Positions 7,956 through 16,910 of a stretch of 64,000 nucleotides of DNA are shown piece after piece (positions within the stretch are counted from its first letter, which is position 1; the number at the start of each line of letters is the position of its first letter). The stretch is taken from the NCBI GenBank assembly GCA_016699615.1, contig CP064984.1, forward strand, positions 2,204,001 to 2,268,000, in the 5' to 3' direction. A model generated the notes under the pieces. That model made no database searches and had not been told where the DNA came from. It saw only the letters and a list, made by a program, of their open reading frames with translations. A program made the position numbers and the translations under genes. This DNA comes from Sphingobacteriales bacterium (GTDB lineage: Bacteria > Bacteroidota > Bacteroidia > Chitinophagales > JADIYW01).

Positions 7956-10505
7956 ATGAGCGAACATAAAGAACAACATATTACAACATTAGATGGCTTA
8001 TACGAAAACTGGTTTTTAGACTATGCATCTTATGTTATTTTAGAGCGCGCAGTACCAGCTTTGTACGATGGTTTGAAACCAGTGCAACGCAGAATAATGC
8101 ATGCCATGAAAGTAATGGATGATGGTCGCTTCAACAAAGTGGCAAATATCATTGGTAGCACCATGCAATACCATCCACACGGCGATGCATCAATAAACGA
8201 AGCAATTGTAAATCTTGGACAAAAAGATTTATTGATAGACTGTCAAGGAAACTGGGGCGATATAAGAACAGGCGACAATGCAGCAGCACCACGTTATATA
8301 GAAGCACGCTTATCAAAATTTGCGATAGATGTTGTTTTTAATGAAGATACTACAGAATGGCAATTGTCTTACGATGGAAGAAAAAAAGAACCAGTATTAC
8401 TTCCAGTAAAATTTCCATTATTGTTGGCACAAGGCGTAGAAGGTATTGCAGTAGGTTTGTCTACTAAAGTAATGCCACACAATTTCTGCGAATTGATAGA
8501 AGCGTCAATATTACATCTTAAAAAACAATCATTTACATTATATCCAGATTTCCAAACAGGCGGAATGGTAGATGTAAGAGAATATAATGATGGAAAACGT
8601 GGCGGAAGAATTAGAGTAAGAGCAAAAATAGAAACCGTAGATAAAAAAACATTGCGCATTACCGAAATTCCTTTTGCTACAAACACAGCAAACCTTATAG
8701 ATTCTATACTAAAAGCAACAGAAAAAGGAAAAATTAAAGTAAAAAAAGTAACAGACAATACAGCAAAAAATGTAGACATAGTTATTGAATTACAACCAAA
8801 CGTTTCAACAAGTGTAAGTATCGATGCATTGTACGCATTCACAGATTGCGAAGTCTCAGTTTCTCCAAATACTTGTTTAATTATTGGCGAAAAACCACAC
8901 TTTATTGGTGTGTCAGAAGCATTAAGAACATCAACAGATAATACAGTTCAATTATTAAAAAGAGAACTCGAAATATTACTCAACGATTTACAAAATAAGT
9001 GGCATTTCTCATCACTAGAAAAAATATTTATAGAGAATAGAATTTATAGAGATATCGAAGAAGAAGAAACTTGGGAAGGTGTAATAAAAGCAATTGACAA
9101 AGGTTTAGAGCCATTCAAAAAATTATTACATCGTGCAGTTACAGAAGAAGATATTGTAAAGCTTACTGAAATTAAAATCAAAAGAATATCAAAATTTGAT
9201 GCTAAAAAAGCAGATGAGTACATCAAGTCATTAGAAGATGAGATGGCAGAAGCACAAGAAAATTTAAAAAATCTAACAAAATTTGCCATCAAGTATTTTG
9301 AAAATTTATTGAAAAAATACAGCAAAGGCAAAGAACGAAAAACGATTATCACCAATTTCGATACTGTAGAAGTAAAATTAGTAGCAGCCAACAACGAAAA
9401 ATTGTATGTAAACAGAAAAGATGGATTCGTTGGTTTTGGTAAAGACATGAAAAAAGAAGAATTTGTAACAGAATGTTCAGATATCGATGATATCATTGCG
9501 TTTACCAAAGATGGTATTATGAAAGTGGTGCGTAATGCAGACAAAGTATTTATTGGGAAAGATATTATACATGTTGCAGTTTGGAAGAAAAATGACGAAC
9601 GTACTACATACAACGCAATTTATGTAGATGGAAAGTCTAGAAATAACTATGCCAAAAGATTCAATGTTACATCAATTACCAGAGATAAAGAATATCCAAT
9701 TACGCAAGGCAATCCAAAGTCCAAACTATTGTATTTTACAGCCAATGCCAATGCAGAAGCCGAAACAGTAGGCATACAACTAACACAAGGTTGCTCTGCT
9801 AGAATAAAAAATTTCGATTTTGATTTTGCAGAATTAAGTATCAAAAACAGAAGCTCACAAGGTAATATTGCAACCAAATATCCAATCAGAAAAATAGATT
9901 TAAAATCTAAAGGACAATCAACTTTAGGTGGATTAGAAATTTGGCTCGATGAAGATATAGGAAAATTAAACACAGAAAAAAGAGGAAAACTATTAGGTAC
10001 TTTCCAGTCAGATGATAAGATTTTGGTATTGTACAAATCTGGTGATTATATGTTGACTAATTTCGAACTAACGAATAGATATTCAATGGCTGAAATTATC
10101 ACAGTAGAAAAATTGAGTAGCAAAACTGTGGTATCAGCTATCCATTATTTGCCATCCAAAAAATGCAATTACATCAAAAGATTTCAAATAGAAACATTAA
10201 GCACAGAACAGAAATTTTCATTCATTGCAGATGAGCCAAATGCACAACTTGTATTTGCTACCACAAACCAAAACCCAATTGTAGATTATACAATAGATTT
10301 GGGCAAGAAAAAAGTATCAGAGAAAGAGCAAGTTAATATAGCAGAATTTATTGAAGTAAAAGGATGGAAAGCCATAGGCAATAAATTTATAGCAGGCAAT
10401 TTGCACACAGTAGAGTTAATCGTAGTTGAAGATAATACTGCAAAAGATATTCCACTAGAAATTACCAACCTAAACGAAGGCGAACAAGGCGATTTATTCA
10501 ATTAG
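7956..10505 (+). CDS. parC: DNA topoisomerase IV subunit A (GyrA/ParC family)
   Basis: 849 residues. The N-terminal breakage-reunion domain carries the catalytic tyrosine in APRYIEARL (Tyr114). The quinolone-contact segment YHPHGDASINEAIV (72-85) has Ala78 where E. coli GyrA Ser83/ParC Ser80 stands and Glu82 at the acidic position. A coiled-coil tower follows at about 400-450 and a beta-pinwheel-like C-terminal domain from about 480. The GyrA-box consensus is not obvious, which favours ParC over GyrA; the B subunit is not in the window. It decatenates daughter chromosomes. A pentapeptide-repeat gene follows 34 nt downstream. Confidence 0.9.
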   Translation: MSEHKEQHITTLDGLYENWFLDYASYVILERAVPALYDGLKPVQRRIMHAMKVMDDGRFNKVANIIGSTMQYHPHGDASINEAIVNLGQKDLLIDCQGNWGDIRTGDNAAAPRYIEARLSKFAIDVVFNEDTTEWQLSYDGRKKEPVLLPVKFPLLLAQGVEGIAVGLSTKVMPHNFCELIEASILHLKKQSFTLYPDFQTGGMVDVREYNDGKRGGRIRVRAKIETVDKKTLRITEIPFATNTANLIDSILKATEKGKIKVKKVTDNTAKNVDIVIELQPNVSTSVSIDALYAFTDCEVSVSPNTCLIIGEKPHFIGVSEALRTSTDNTVQLLKRELEILLNDLQNKWHFSSLEKIFIENRIYRDIEEEETWEGVIKAIDKGLEPFKKLLHRAVTEEDIVKLTEIKIKRISKFDAKKADEYIKSLEDEMAEAQENLKNLTKFAIKYFENLLKKYSKGKERKTIITNFDTVEVKLVAANNEKLYVNRKDGFVGFGKDMKKEEFVTECSDIDDIIAFTKDGIMKVVRNADKVFIGKDIIHVAVWKKNDERTTYNAIYVDGKSRNNYAKRFNVTSITRDKEYPITQGNPKSKLLYFTANANAEAETVGIQLTQGCSARIKNFDFDFAELSIKNRSSQGNIATKYPIRKIDLKSKGQSTLGGLEIWLDEDIGKLNTEKRGKLLGTFQSDDKILVLYKSGDYMLTNFELTNRYSMAEIITVEKLSSKTVVSAIHYLPSKKCNYIKRFQIETLSTEQKFSFIADEPNAQLVFATTNQNPIVDYTIDLGKKKVSEKEQVNIAEFIEVKGWKAIGNKFIAGNLHTVELIVVEDNTAKDIPLEITNLNEGEQGDLFN

Positions 10506-10539
10506 TAAATTTGTTGATATTTATAGTGAAGTATAAAAT

Positions 10540-11103
10540 ATGCAAGAAACTTATATCTTAGATAAAATTTTTGATAGAAGCGAAATGCTCACAAAAGGCG
10601 AATACGAAAATTGCACATTCAATAGTTGCAATTTTTCTGATGCCAATTTCTCAGATTATAAATTTATAGATTGCACATTTAACGATTGCAATCTAAGTCT
10701 ACTAAAACTCAACAATACAGCATTTCGCGATGTGAAATTTAAAGATTGTAAAATGCTCGGACTACGTTTCGATACTTGCAATGCATTCGGTCTTTCCTTT
10801 TCATTTGATGGTTGTCAACTCAATCATTCTTCGTTTTATAAAATGAAAATAAAAAAGACAGTTTTCAAAAACACACAACTTCACGAAGTAGATTTTGCAG
10901 AAGCAGACCTATCAAACGCAGTTTTTGACAATTGCTATCTTACGCAAGCAGTTTTTGACCACACAATTATTGAAAAAGCAGACTTTCGCACAGCATACAA
11001 TTATTCCATCAATCCAGAAAACAATAAAATCAAAAAAGCAAAATTTTCCATTCAAGGTATTTCAGGTCTTTTAGACAAATACGAAATAGACATCGAAAAA
11101 TGA
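10540..11103 (+). CDS. pentapeptide-repeat protein, Qnr/McbG-like
   Basis: 187 residues, about the length of McbG. Consecutive five-residue turns with central Phe/Leu and Cys/Ala/Ser/Asn at the i-2 position fill residues about 18-152 (CTFNSCNFSDANFSDY, AVFDNCYLTQAVFDH), with a short break near 82-90 as in Qnr loops, and a C-terminal helix for dimerisation. Family members fold as right-handed quadrilateral helices that mimic DNA and shield type II topoisomerases from quinolones or microcin. It directly follows parC on the same strand, which makes a topoisomerase-related role more likely than for an orphan repeat protein; this remains inference. Confidence 0.88.
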   Translation: MQETYILDKIFDRSEMLTKGEYENCTFNSCNFSDANFSDYKFIDCTFNDCNLSLLKLNNTAFRDVKFKDCKMLGLRFDTCNAFGLSFSFDGCQLNHSSFYKMKIKKTVFKNTQLHEVDFAEADLSNAVFDNCYLTQAVFDHTIIEKADFRTAYNYSINPENNKIKKAKFSIQGISGLLDKYEIDIEK

Positions 11104-11135
11104 TGCAATAAATTTCTAATTAAAACGCACAAACT

Positions 11136-11582
11136 ATGAAAGAAAATAACTTACTAAGAATGGATAATGTTGGTATTGTTGTTGAATCACTCGATGACGC
11201 AATAGCATTTTTTCTCGAACTTGGACTAAGTTTAGTAGGAAGAACAATGGTTGAAGGAGAATGGGCAGGCAGAATTACAGGACTAAAAAACCAATCTGTA
11301 GAAATTGCAATGATGCAAACACCAGATGGCAATAGTAGAATAGAACTTTCAAGATTCATACATCCAAAAGTAACAGCAGACCATCGCACAGCACCAGTAA
11401 ATGCATTAGGCTATTTGCGTGTTATGTTTGCAGTTGCAGATATAGATGATACACTCAATAGACTGTACAAACATGGCGCACAACTTGTAGATGAAGTTGT
11501 ACAATACCAAGATGTATATAAACTATGCTATCTTCGTGGACCAGAAGGAATTTTAATCGGAATAGCTCAAGCACTTAAGTAA
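11136..11582 (+). CDS. VOC-family (glyoxalase-like) protein
   Basis: 148 residues with the paired beta-alpha-beta-beta-beta pattern of vicinal-oxygen-chelate proteins: an N-terminal NVGIVVESLDDAIAFFLELG motif and a C-terminal YLRGPEGILIGIAQAL. Candidate metal ligands are the early residue near the VGIVV strand, Glu in the RIELSRF strand and Glu in the final EGILIG strand. Substrate unknown; relatives include lactoylglutathione lyase and antibiotic-resistance proteins. Start ATG at 11136; 32 nt after the pentapeptide gene, possibly co-transcribed. Confidence 0.85.
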   Translation: MKENNLLRMDNVGIVVESLDDAIAFFLELGLSLVGRTMVEGEWAGRITGLKNQSVEIAMMQTPDGNSRIELSRFIHPKVTADHRTAPVNALGYLRVMFAVADIDDTLNRLYKHGAQLVDEVVQYQDVYKLCYLRGPEGILIGIAQALK

Positions 11583-11785
11583 AAATAGATAATTCAAATA
11601 CTAAAAAACATTTTTGAGTGGTATTTTATTTAATTAGACTGTTTAAAATATTTTTAGTACTTATTTACCTATTTAAACTAGAAAAAATGATAAATAAATA
11701 CGAGATATATTTTCTTAAATTTGAAAAGTCAAAAAACTAATCAACGTATACATGAAATATTATAATTTGAAGATACAATATAATA

Positions 11786-12568
11786 ATGAACGAATTTAAA
11801 GAAAAATTTAATTCATACAGCACGGCTAATTTGCTTAAGATAATTGACAATCCTGGTGATTATCAAGCATCCGCTGTTGAAGCAGCAAATGAAATTCTTA
11901 AATCAAGACAATTAGATGAATTAGAAATTGAAACAGCAAAAACAGAACTACAAAATACTAGACAAGAAATAGAGAAAAAAAATCAAAAATACAAAGACTT
12001 AGAATTTAAAGTAAAAGATTTCTTTTCTTCGATACTATCTGTAGTAAATCCAATTCAATCTAACATTACAAGTGTAGACAAAACTATTAAGTTAGTATGT
12101 ATTTCTTTAGGTCTAATCTTCCTATTCCAATTATTCAAAAACTTAAAACTATTTTCTTTTTATTTTACTAATAATTTAGGTATATGGAATTTGTTTTCAA
12201 TCTTTTATTTCATTGATTTGTTTATTATTCCAATAACTATTGTTCTATTTTATAAAAGAAAGAAAATTGGCTGGACAATTTTAATGATTTATATTACTTC
12301 TACTATAATTTCTAATGTTTTTTATATTGTTTTTTTAATATATTACCAAATAATTCGTGATGTCACATTCAATCTCAGAATATTAGCTCAATCTTCGTTT
12401 GCAAGTGATGTAATAAGTTTATTATTCTATGCTGGAATTTTTTGGACAATAACTAAAAGTGATATTTTGGAAGTATTCTTAGTCAATAGAAAGTATTTGC
12501 TAATTACAATTGGAATATCTATTGCCTTAATTTCTTTATATTTAATTATAATTAGAATATGTTTTTAG
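11786..12568 (+). CDS. membrane protein of unknown function
   Basis: 260 residues. Residues 1-80 are soluble: a Y/F-S-x-L-L-xII segment with DYQASAVEAANEILKSR, resembling short N-terminal regions on many Bacteroidota membrane proteins, then a charged helix likely to form a coiled coil. From about 100 there are four to five hydrophobic helices. No catalytic motif is seen. It is preceded by a 200-bp gene-free gap (11583-11785) in which I see nothing and followed by another small membrane protein, so the two may be a pair. Function not assigned. Confidence 0.65.
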   Translation: MNEFKEKFNSYSTANLLKIIDNPGDYQASAVEAANEILKSRQLDELEIETAKTELQNTRQEIEKKNQKYKDLEFKVKDFFSSILSVVNPIQSNITSVDKTIKLVCISLGLIFLFQLFKNLKLFSFYFTNNLGIWNLFSIFYFIDLFIIPITIVLFYKRKKIGWTILMIYITSTIISNVFYIVFLIYYQIIRDVTFNLRILAQSSFASDVISLLFYAGIFWTITKSDILEVFLVNRKYLLITIGISIALISLYLIIIRICF

Positions 12569-12624
12569 TATAATCTATATATAAAAAATTAAAAGTAAGA
12601 AATAATAAATTTTAAACAGCAACC

Positions 12625-13062
12625 ATGGTAAGTAGAAATTTTAATTATTGGAATGATTTATTATTATATAGCTTAATGCCTTTAATCATTTCACATCATA
12701 TAGTTGGGTGTGAATTCTGGCAAACAGCAATTGGAGTTGATGGTGAAAATGCTATTTGGCAAGCTGAAAAGTTTGGAATCTTTATTCTTTATCCTATCTA
12801 TTTATTGGTTGTAAATTACAACCTAAATAAAAAGTATCAGATTAAAATATATAGAATAGAATCAATTCCATTATTTATCTTCTTTGCATACGCTATAACA
12901 TACATATTAAAAACAACTACTATCAAGTATATTGACTCAGAAAGCCAATATGAATCGATATATATTTATTCTATACTTTGCTTGGATGCAATTTTGATAT
13001 TATTATATTTGCCATTATTTATTTATAAAAAGAAATTATCAAACAAAACAACTTTATTGTGA
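12625..13062 (+). CDS. small membrane protein of unknown function
   Basis: 145 residues with about four hydrophobic segments (near 10-25, 50-68, 83-100, 115-135) and a short Lys-rich C-terminus. The hydrophobic-with-Tyr/Ile composition fits an inner-membrane protein. No recognised motif. It ends with TGA, a rare stop in this window. It follows the previous membrane protein by 56 nt. Confidence 0.6.
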   Translation: MVSRNFNYWNDLLLYSLMPLIISHHIVGCEFWQTAIGVDGENAIWQAEKFGIFILYPIYLLVVNYNLNKKYQIKIYRIESIPLFIFFAYAITYILKTTTIKYIDSESQYESIYIYSILCLDAILILLYLPLFIYKKKLSNKTTLL

Positions 13063-13077
13063 ATTATGTAAATAATA

Positions 13078-13173
13078 ATAGACAAACTCAAAATCAAAAA
13101 TAATAAAGTAAAAGACTTTGATTGTGATTTCGCTTTTGAATTTGAACAACTTGATTTTTTAGAAGCATTTTAA
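13078..13173. pseudogene. possible gene remnant (plus strand, no start)
   Basis: Plus-strand reading from 13078 to TAA at 13173 gives a coding-like acidic/aromatic peptide containing DFDCDFAFEFEQLDFLEAF but has no start codon, because an in-frame TAA lies at 13069-13071. It may be the 3' end of a gene whose 5' part was lost, or chance. I cannot name a parent family. Confidence 0.25.
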
Positions 13174-13179
13174 ATCATA

Positions 13180-13788
13180 TCATTCAACAATTGTTCTGAA
13201 GGTTAGGTTTATTCTTGGAAAATTTACTTTTTTAGTTGGTGGTAGTCTGTGTAGCCAAAATGTTTGTGTTGTATCTTTCATTACCAATAGACTGCCGCTT
13301 TCCAATATCAACTCTACTTTTATTTTTGATTGTTTGTGTTTGAATGCAAATTTTCTTTCTGCACCAAAACTCAAGGAAGCAATTGCACCATCTTTTTTCA
13401 AATCTGTTTCGCCATCACTGTGCCATGCCATGCCTTCGCTGCCATTGTGGTAAAGATTGAGCAAACATGAATTATAGCTTTCTCCAGATTTTTCTTCAAC
13501 ATATTGCTTTAATTCTAATAATGGTTTCGTCCAAAATAAAGCATATTTTGTGGTATTAGAATAAGAATACTCAAATGCTTTTTCGCCATACCATGCAACT
13601 TTTCGTTTAGTAATAATTTTCTTTCCAAAAAGAATTGGCTCATCATTTTGCCATTCAATCGTATTCAATAAAATTTGATAATAATCATCAGCTTGGTTTT
13701 TAGTCAGAATTTTCCCATAGTAATTTACTGTTCCATCAAAAGGCAATAAATTGTTATTTGTGTCTAAAATTGGGTTAAATAAATCCAT
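13180..13788 (-). CDS. AlkB-like 2-oxoglutarate/Fe(II) dioxygenase
   Basis: 202 residues. The iron-binding HxD is in AWHSDGET (His123, Asp125), the distal His is in FWLHRLPP (His180), and RINLTFR (Arg192, Arg198) supplies the 2-oxoglutarate and substrate arginines. NLYHNGSEGM before the HxD is the AlkB/ALKBH2 signature. Such enzymes oxidatively remove methyl groups from 1-methyladenine and 3-methylcytosine in DNA. It lies directly downstream of an Ada-like methyltransferase gene on the same strand (22-nt gap), so the two form an alkylation-repair unit. Confidence 0.93.
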   Translation of the reverse strand: MDLFNPILDTNNNLLPFDGTVNYYGKILTKNQADDYYQILLNTIEWQNDEPILFGKKIITKRKVAWYGEKAFEYSYSNTTKYALFWTKPLLELKQYVEEKSGESYNSCLLNLYHNGSEGMAWHSDGETDLKKDGAIASLSFGAERKFAFKHKQSKIKVELILESGSLLVMKDTTQTFWLHRLPPTKKVNFPRINLTFRTIVE

Positions 13789-13810
13789 TTTTTTGTTGCT
13801 AATTTTTGAT

Positions 13811-14662
13811 TTATTCTATTGTGTTTTCAGTTTGTGCAGCTTCCCAACCTATTATTGCAGTCTTGCGTGTATTTCCCCACATGTATCCACCAAAAACACC
13901 TGTTGATTGTATTACTCTATGACATGGAATAATGAATGCTACTGGATTACTACCTATTGCTGTGCCTACTGCTCTTGATGCTTTTGGATTTTCTATTTGT
14001 TCAGCAATACGACCGTACGTAGAAAGTTTGCCCATCGGAATTTTTAATAAACTTTCCCAAACTTTTATTTGAAAATCTGTGCCTTTTAAATGTAATTTAA
14101 TTTGGTCTAACTTGTGCCAATCATTTTGAAATATAAGCAAAGCATTCTGTTGCAAAACATCAATCTTATGATAAAATATTGCATTTGGAAATTCTTTTTT
14201 TAGATTGATTAATCCACTTTCTTCGTCTTCTACAAATGCTATATGGCAAATGCCTTTTGTTGTAGATGCAATAGTAATCAATCCAAATGTAGTTGCTGCA
14301 AAACTGTAATTTATCTCTAAATTTTTGCCACCGTTTTTGTACTCAGCTGGCGTCATGCCTTCAATATTAATAAATAAATCATGCAATCTACTTGTACTTG
14401 AAAGCCCAGTAGAAAATGCAGTATCAAACAAATTAGCTTGTTCTGTTCTAAGTATTCTTTTTGCATGTGCTATGCTAATGTACTGTAAAAATTTCTTCGG
14501 ACTTGTGCCTGCCCATTCTACAAAAATACGTTGAAAGTGCAATGGACTAAGATGCAATTCTTTGGCAATAGCATCAAGATTTGGTTGCGATTTAAAATTC
14601 TCTTGAATGTATTGTATTGCTGCTGCAATTCTATTATAGTTGATATGCTGTTGCGCTTCCAT
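13811..14662 (-). CDS. Ada-like protein: AraC-type HTH fused to O6-methylguanine-DNA methyltransferase
   Basis: I choose the ATG at 14662 (MEAQQ) over the longer frame from 14707, whose first 15 residues look non-coding; 283 residues result. Residues about 5-105 form an AraC-type double helix-turn-helix. Residues about 190-280 are the methyltransferase domain with the active site IIPCHRV (Cys247) and the preceding ASRAVGTAIGSNP. The Ada N-terminal metal-binding domain with four Cys is absent. It probably accepts alkyl groups from DNA and may regulate the downstream AlkB-like gene; the regulation is inferred from Ada biology. Confidence 0.92.
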   Translation of the reverse strand: MEAQQHINYNRIAAAIQYIQENFKSQPNLDAIAKELHLSPLHFQRIFVEWAGTSPKKFLQYISIAHAKRILRTEQANLFDTAFSTGLSSTSRLHDLFINIEGMTPAEYKNGGKNLEINYSFAATTFGLITIASTTKGICHIAFVEDEESGLINLKKEFPNAIFYHKIDVLQQNALLIFQNDWHKLDQIKLHLKGTDFQIKVWESLLKIPMGKLSTYGRIAEQIENPKASRAVGTAIGSNPVAFIIPCHRVIQSTGVFGGYMWGNTRKTAIIGWEAAQTENTIE

Positions 14663-14718
14663 TGTAATGCAAATGTCTAAAATATTTTGGGTAAATAAAA
14701 TCCGCAACTTGCTATGTT

Positions 14719-15255
14719 TTATTGCATCGCAATTCTCAAAAGCTCATTTGTTGTTTTCCAATTTCTTGTAGTTGCTGCTACTTTCAATTTACTTTCTATA
14801 AAAGTATTTGTAAGTTTCGTTTGTCCATATCCATTTGGGCAATACAAATAGATAGCACTTTTAGAATAGAAAAATTCTTCATCAGCTTGTGCTTTATCTA
14901 TAAGTATTTGTTGGTCATATTGTTTTGGTTCTTCTGCTAAAAATGTAACATGTAAGTATGCATTATCTTTAGTACTAACAAATGGATTGTTTGCAATTAT
15001 TTCTTTTAATGTATCTAATGTTAGTACAATTACAGGAATATCAAATCCAAAACTAATTTTAATTTGAGTTGAGATTCTAGCTTCTAATTTCCTTGTATCT
15101 TTTTCTGTTGATGCAAATATTATATTGCCACTTTGAATATAGGTTCGAATGTTTTTAAAATCTAATATTGCAAGCATTTCTTTCAAGGCATCCATTTTTA
15201 TTACATTTTTACCACTTACATTTATGCCTCTTAAAATTGAAATATATGTTGTCAT
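14719..15255 (-). CDS. DUF1697 protein
   Basis: 178 residues. The N-terminus TYISILRGINVSGKN with the following TYIQSGNIIF is the DUF1697 signature. The family is widespread, small and cytosolic, with no settled biochemical role. It sits 56 nt upstream of the Ada-like gene and 11 nt downstream of a DUF2809 gene on the same strand, so all four genes from 15674 to 13180 could form one minus-strand operon. Confidence 0.88.
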   Translation of the reverse strand: MTTYISILRGINVSGKNVIKMDALKEMLAILDFKNIRTYIQSGNIIFASTEKDTRKLEARISTQIKISFGFDIPVIVLTLDTLKEIIANNPFVSTKDNAYLHVTFLAEEPKQYDQQILIDKAQADEEFFYSKSAIYLYCPNGYGQTKLTNTFIESKLKVAATTRNWKTTNELLRIAMQ

Positions 15256-15266
15256 TATAAATTGTA

Positions 15267-15647
15267 TTATTTCTTGTGTTGTTTATTTTCTACAAAAAGA
15301 ACAATTGCAATGCCAATGGTATAGCAAATCATATCTACCCAAGTAAATGTACTACCTAAAATTACTTTAGCTAATCTGTAGTTTTCTAATCCTAAGTGTT
15401 TTATTAAATTAAAATATTGAAGTATTTCTACAACGTATGAAAAAAGCAATGTTATTGTAGCTGCTTTTTTGATAGAAATTCGCAAAAATGATTTTAGAAA
15501 ACAATAAATCAATATTACAACCAATAAATCACCAATATATGGTCTGATAAAATTGTCTTTAATAAAAAGTGCTATAAACACTTCTACTAAAAACAATGCA
15601 ATAACAAGTTTAAAGTATGTCTTATTGAATTGGAATAGCTTTCCCAT
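15267..15647 (-). CDS. DUF2809 membrane protein
   Basis: About 126 residues from the ATG at 15647 (a longer in-frame start exists at 15674; MGKLF looks more natural). Four hydrophobic segments with the family pattern IRPYIGDLLVVILIYCFLKS, EILQYFN and a C-terminal STFTWVDMICYTIGI. DUF2809 proteins are small inner-membrane proteins of unknown function, often near VanZ-like proteins, which they resemble. Confidence 0.85.
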   Translation of the reverse strand: MGKLFQFNKTYFKLVIALFLVEVFIALFIKDNFIRPYIGDLLVVILIYCFLKSFLRISIKKAATITLLFSYVVEILQYFNLIKHLGLENYRLAKVILGSTFTWVDMICYTIGIAIVLFVENKQHKK

Positions 15648-15843
15648 TTTTAATTTTAAATAATAATGCACCAAAATACAATGTACTTACGAAGAAACCA
15701 AAGTATTTTACATAATTACAAGCATAGTATTACATATAAAAAATAACTATTCATAGCTTGAGCAATCAGTTCCAACAACTTTTATTTTGTTGATATTTAT
15801 AGAAATGTTTAAAATGTTTTCGTAGTTTTTGCGCTACAATTTA

Positions 15844-15851
15844 TATCTTTA
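15844..15851 (+). promoter_or_regulatory. -7 box, 4 nt from the start at 15856
   Basis: TATCTTTA followed by CCAT and ATG. One base from TAnnTTTG. The spacing predicts transcription starting at the start codon (leaderless mRNA). Confidence 0.45.
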
Positions 15852-15855
15852 CCAT

Positions 15856-16131
15856 ATGTCATTTAGATATAATCAAGGCACACTACAACTTATTGAATCT
15901 ATTTTCAAACAGAATAAATATATTATTAGGTATGAAAAAGGTTCGTTTCAGTCTGGCTATTGTATTTTGCAAGACAAAAGAGTGGTGGTTGTCAATAAGT
16001 TTTATGATGTAGAATCAAGAATAAATGCATTGGTAGAAATTTTCCAACAAATAGAGTTGGGTCAAGCAGATTTAGACGAAAAGCAATTGAAAATATACCA
16101 AGAATTGATTCAACATAAATTAGAAATTTAG
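15856..16131 (+). CDS. small conserved-looking protein of unknown function
   Basis: 91 residues from the ATG at 15856 (MSFRYN), chosen because a promoter-like box ends 4 nt before it; the longer frame from 15829 would overlap this box. Sequence features: an N-terminal helix, a two-stranded segment with SFQSGYCILQDKRVVVVNKFYD, and a C-terminal helix. It is 11 nt upstream of the metallo-hydrolase gene, so probably one operon. I do not recognise the family with certainty. Confidence 0.75.
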   Translation: MSFRYNQGTLQLIESIFKQNKYIIRYEKGSFQSGYCILQDKRVVVVNKFYDVESRINALVEIFQQIELGQADLDEKQLKIYQELIQHKLEI

Positions 16132-16142
16132 TATTAGCATTC

Positions 16143-16910
16143 ATGAAATTTACGTTTTTGGGTACAGGCACTTCGCAAGGCATTCCAGTAATTTCTTGTA
16201 CATGCAAAGTTTGCACATCTACAAACGAAAAAGACAAACGCACTAGAACTTCTTTGATGGTGCAAGATAATAATACAACCATTGTTATTGATAGTGGACC
16301 AGATTTTAGACAACAAATGCTACGAGAAAATGTACAAGATTTAGATGCTATAGTTTTTACGCATGGACACAAAGATCATGTGGCTGGCTTGGATGATATC
16401 AGACCATACAATTACATTAAACAGAAAGAAATTCAAGTGTATGCAAGCACTGAAGTACAAAATGTACTGAAAAGAGAATTTTCATATATTTTTGCTGATG
16501 AAAAATATCCTGGTGTTCCGCAAATTCGACTACATACTATTAATGAAAAAAATAATTTCAATATTCATCAAATAGAATTTATGCCTATTGAAGTCATACA
16601 TAAAAACATGAAAGTATTAGGTTTTAGAATTCATGATTTTACGTACATTACTGATGCCAATTTTATTGCAGAAGATGAATTGAAAAAATGTATAGGCACA
16701 AAAATTTTGGTATTAAATGCATTAAGACACGAAAAGCATTATTCGCATTTTAGTTTATCAGAAGCAATAGCAATAGCCAATAAAATTGGTGCTGAGCAAA
16801 CTTATTTTACACATATATCACACCATCTTGGTTTGTATGATGATGTACAAGCAACATTACCAAGCAATATGCATTTAGCATATGATGGTTTGTCTATCGA
16901 AATAGCTTAG
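16143..16910 (+). CDS. PhnP-like metallo-beta-lactamase-fold hydrolase
   Basis: 255 residues. The N-terminus FLGTGTSQGIPVISCTCKVC is typical of the PhnP/lipoate-associated branch, with Cys residues that can bind a structural metal. The catalytic HxHxDH is FTHGHKDHVAGLDD (near 75-88), with a later DSGPD, TDANF and a C-terminal HISHHLG. Relatives hydrolyse cyclic phosphodiesters. Overlaps the 3' end of serA on the opposite strand by 4 nt (convergent). Confidence 0.9.
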   Translation: MKFTFLGTGTSQGIPVISCTCKVCTSTNEKDKRTRTSLMVQDNNTTIVIDSGPDFRQQMLRENVQDLDAIVFTHGHKDHVAGLDDIRPYNYIKQKEIQVYASTEVQNVLKREFSYIFADEKYPGVPQIRLHTINEKNNFNIHQIEFMPIEVIHKNMKVLGFRIHDFTYITDANFIAEDELKKCIGTKILVLNALRHEKHYSHFSLSEAIAIANKIGAEQTYFTHISHHLGLYDDVQATLPSNMHLAYDGLSIEIA

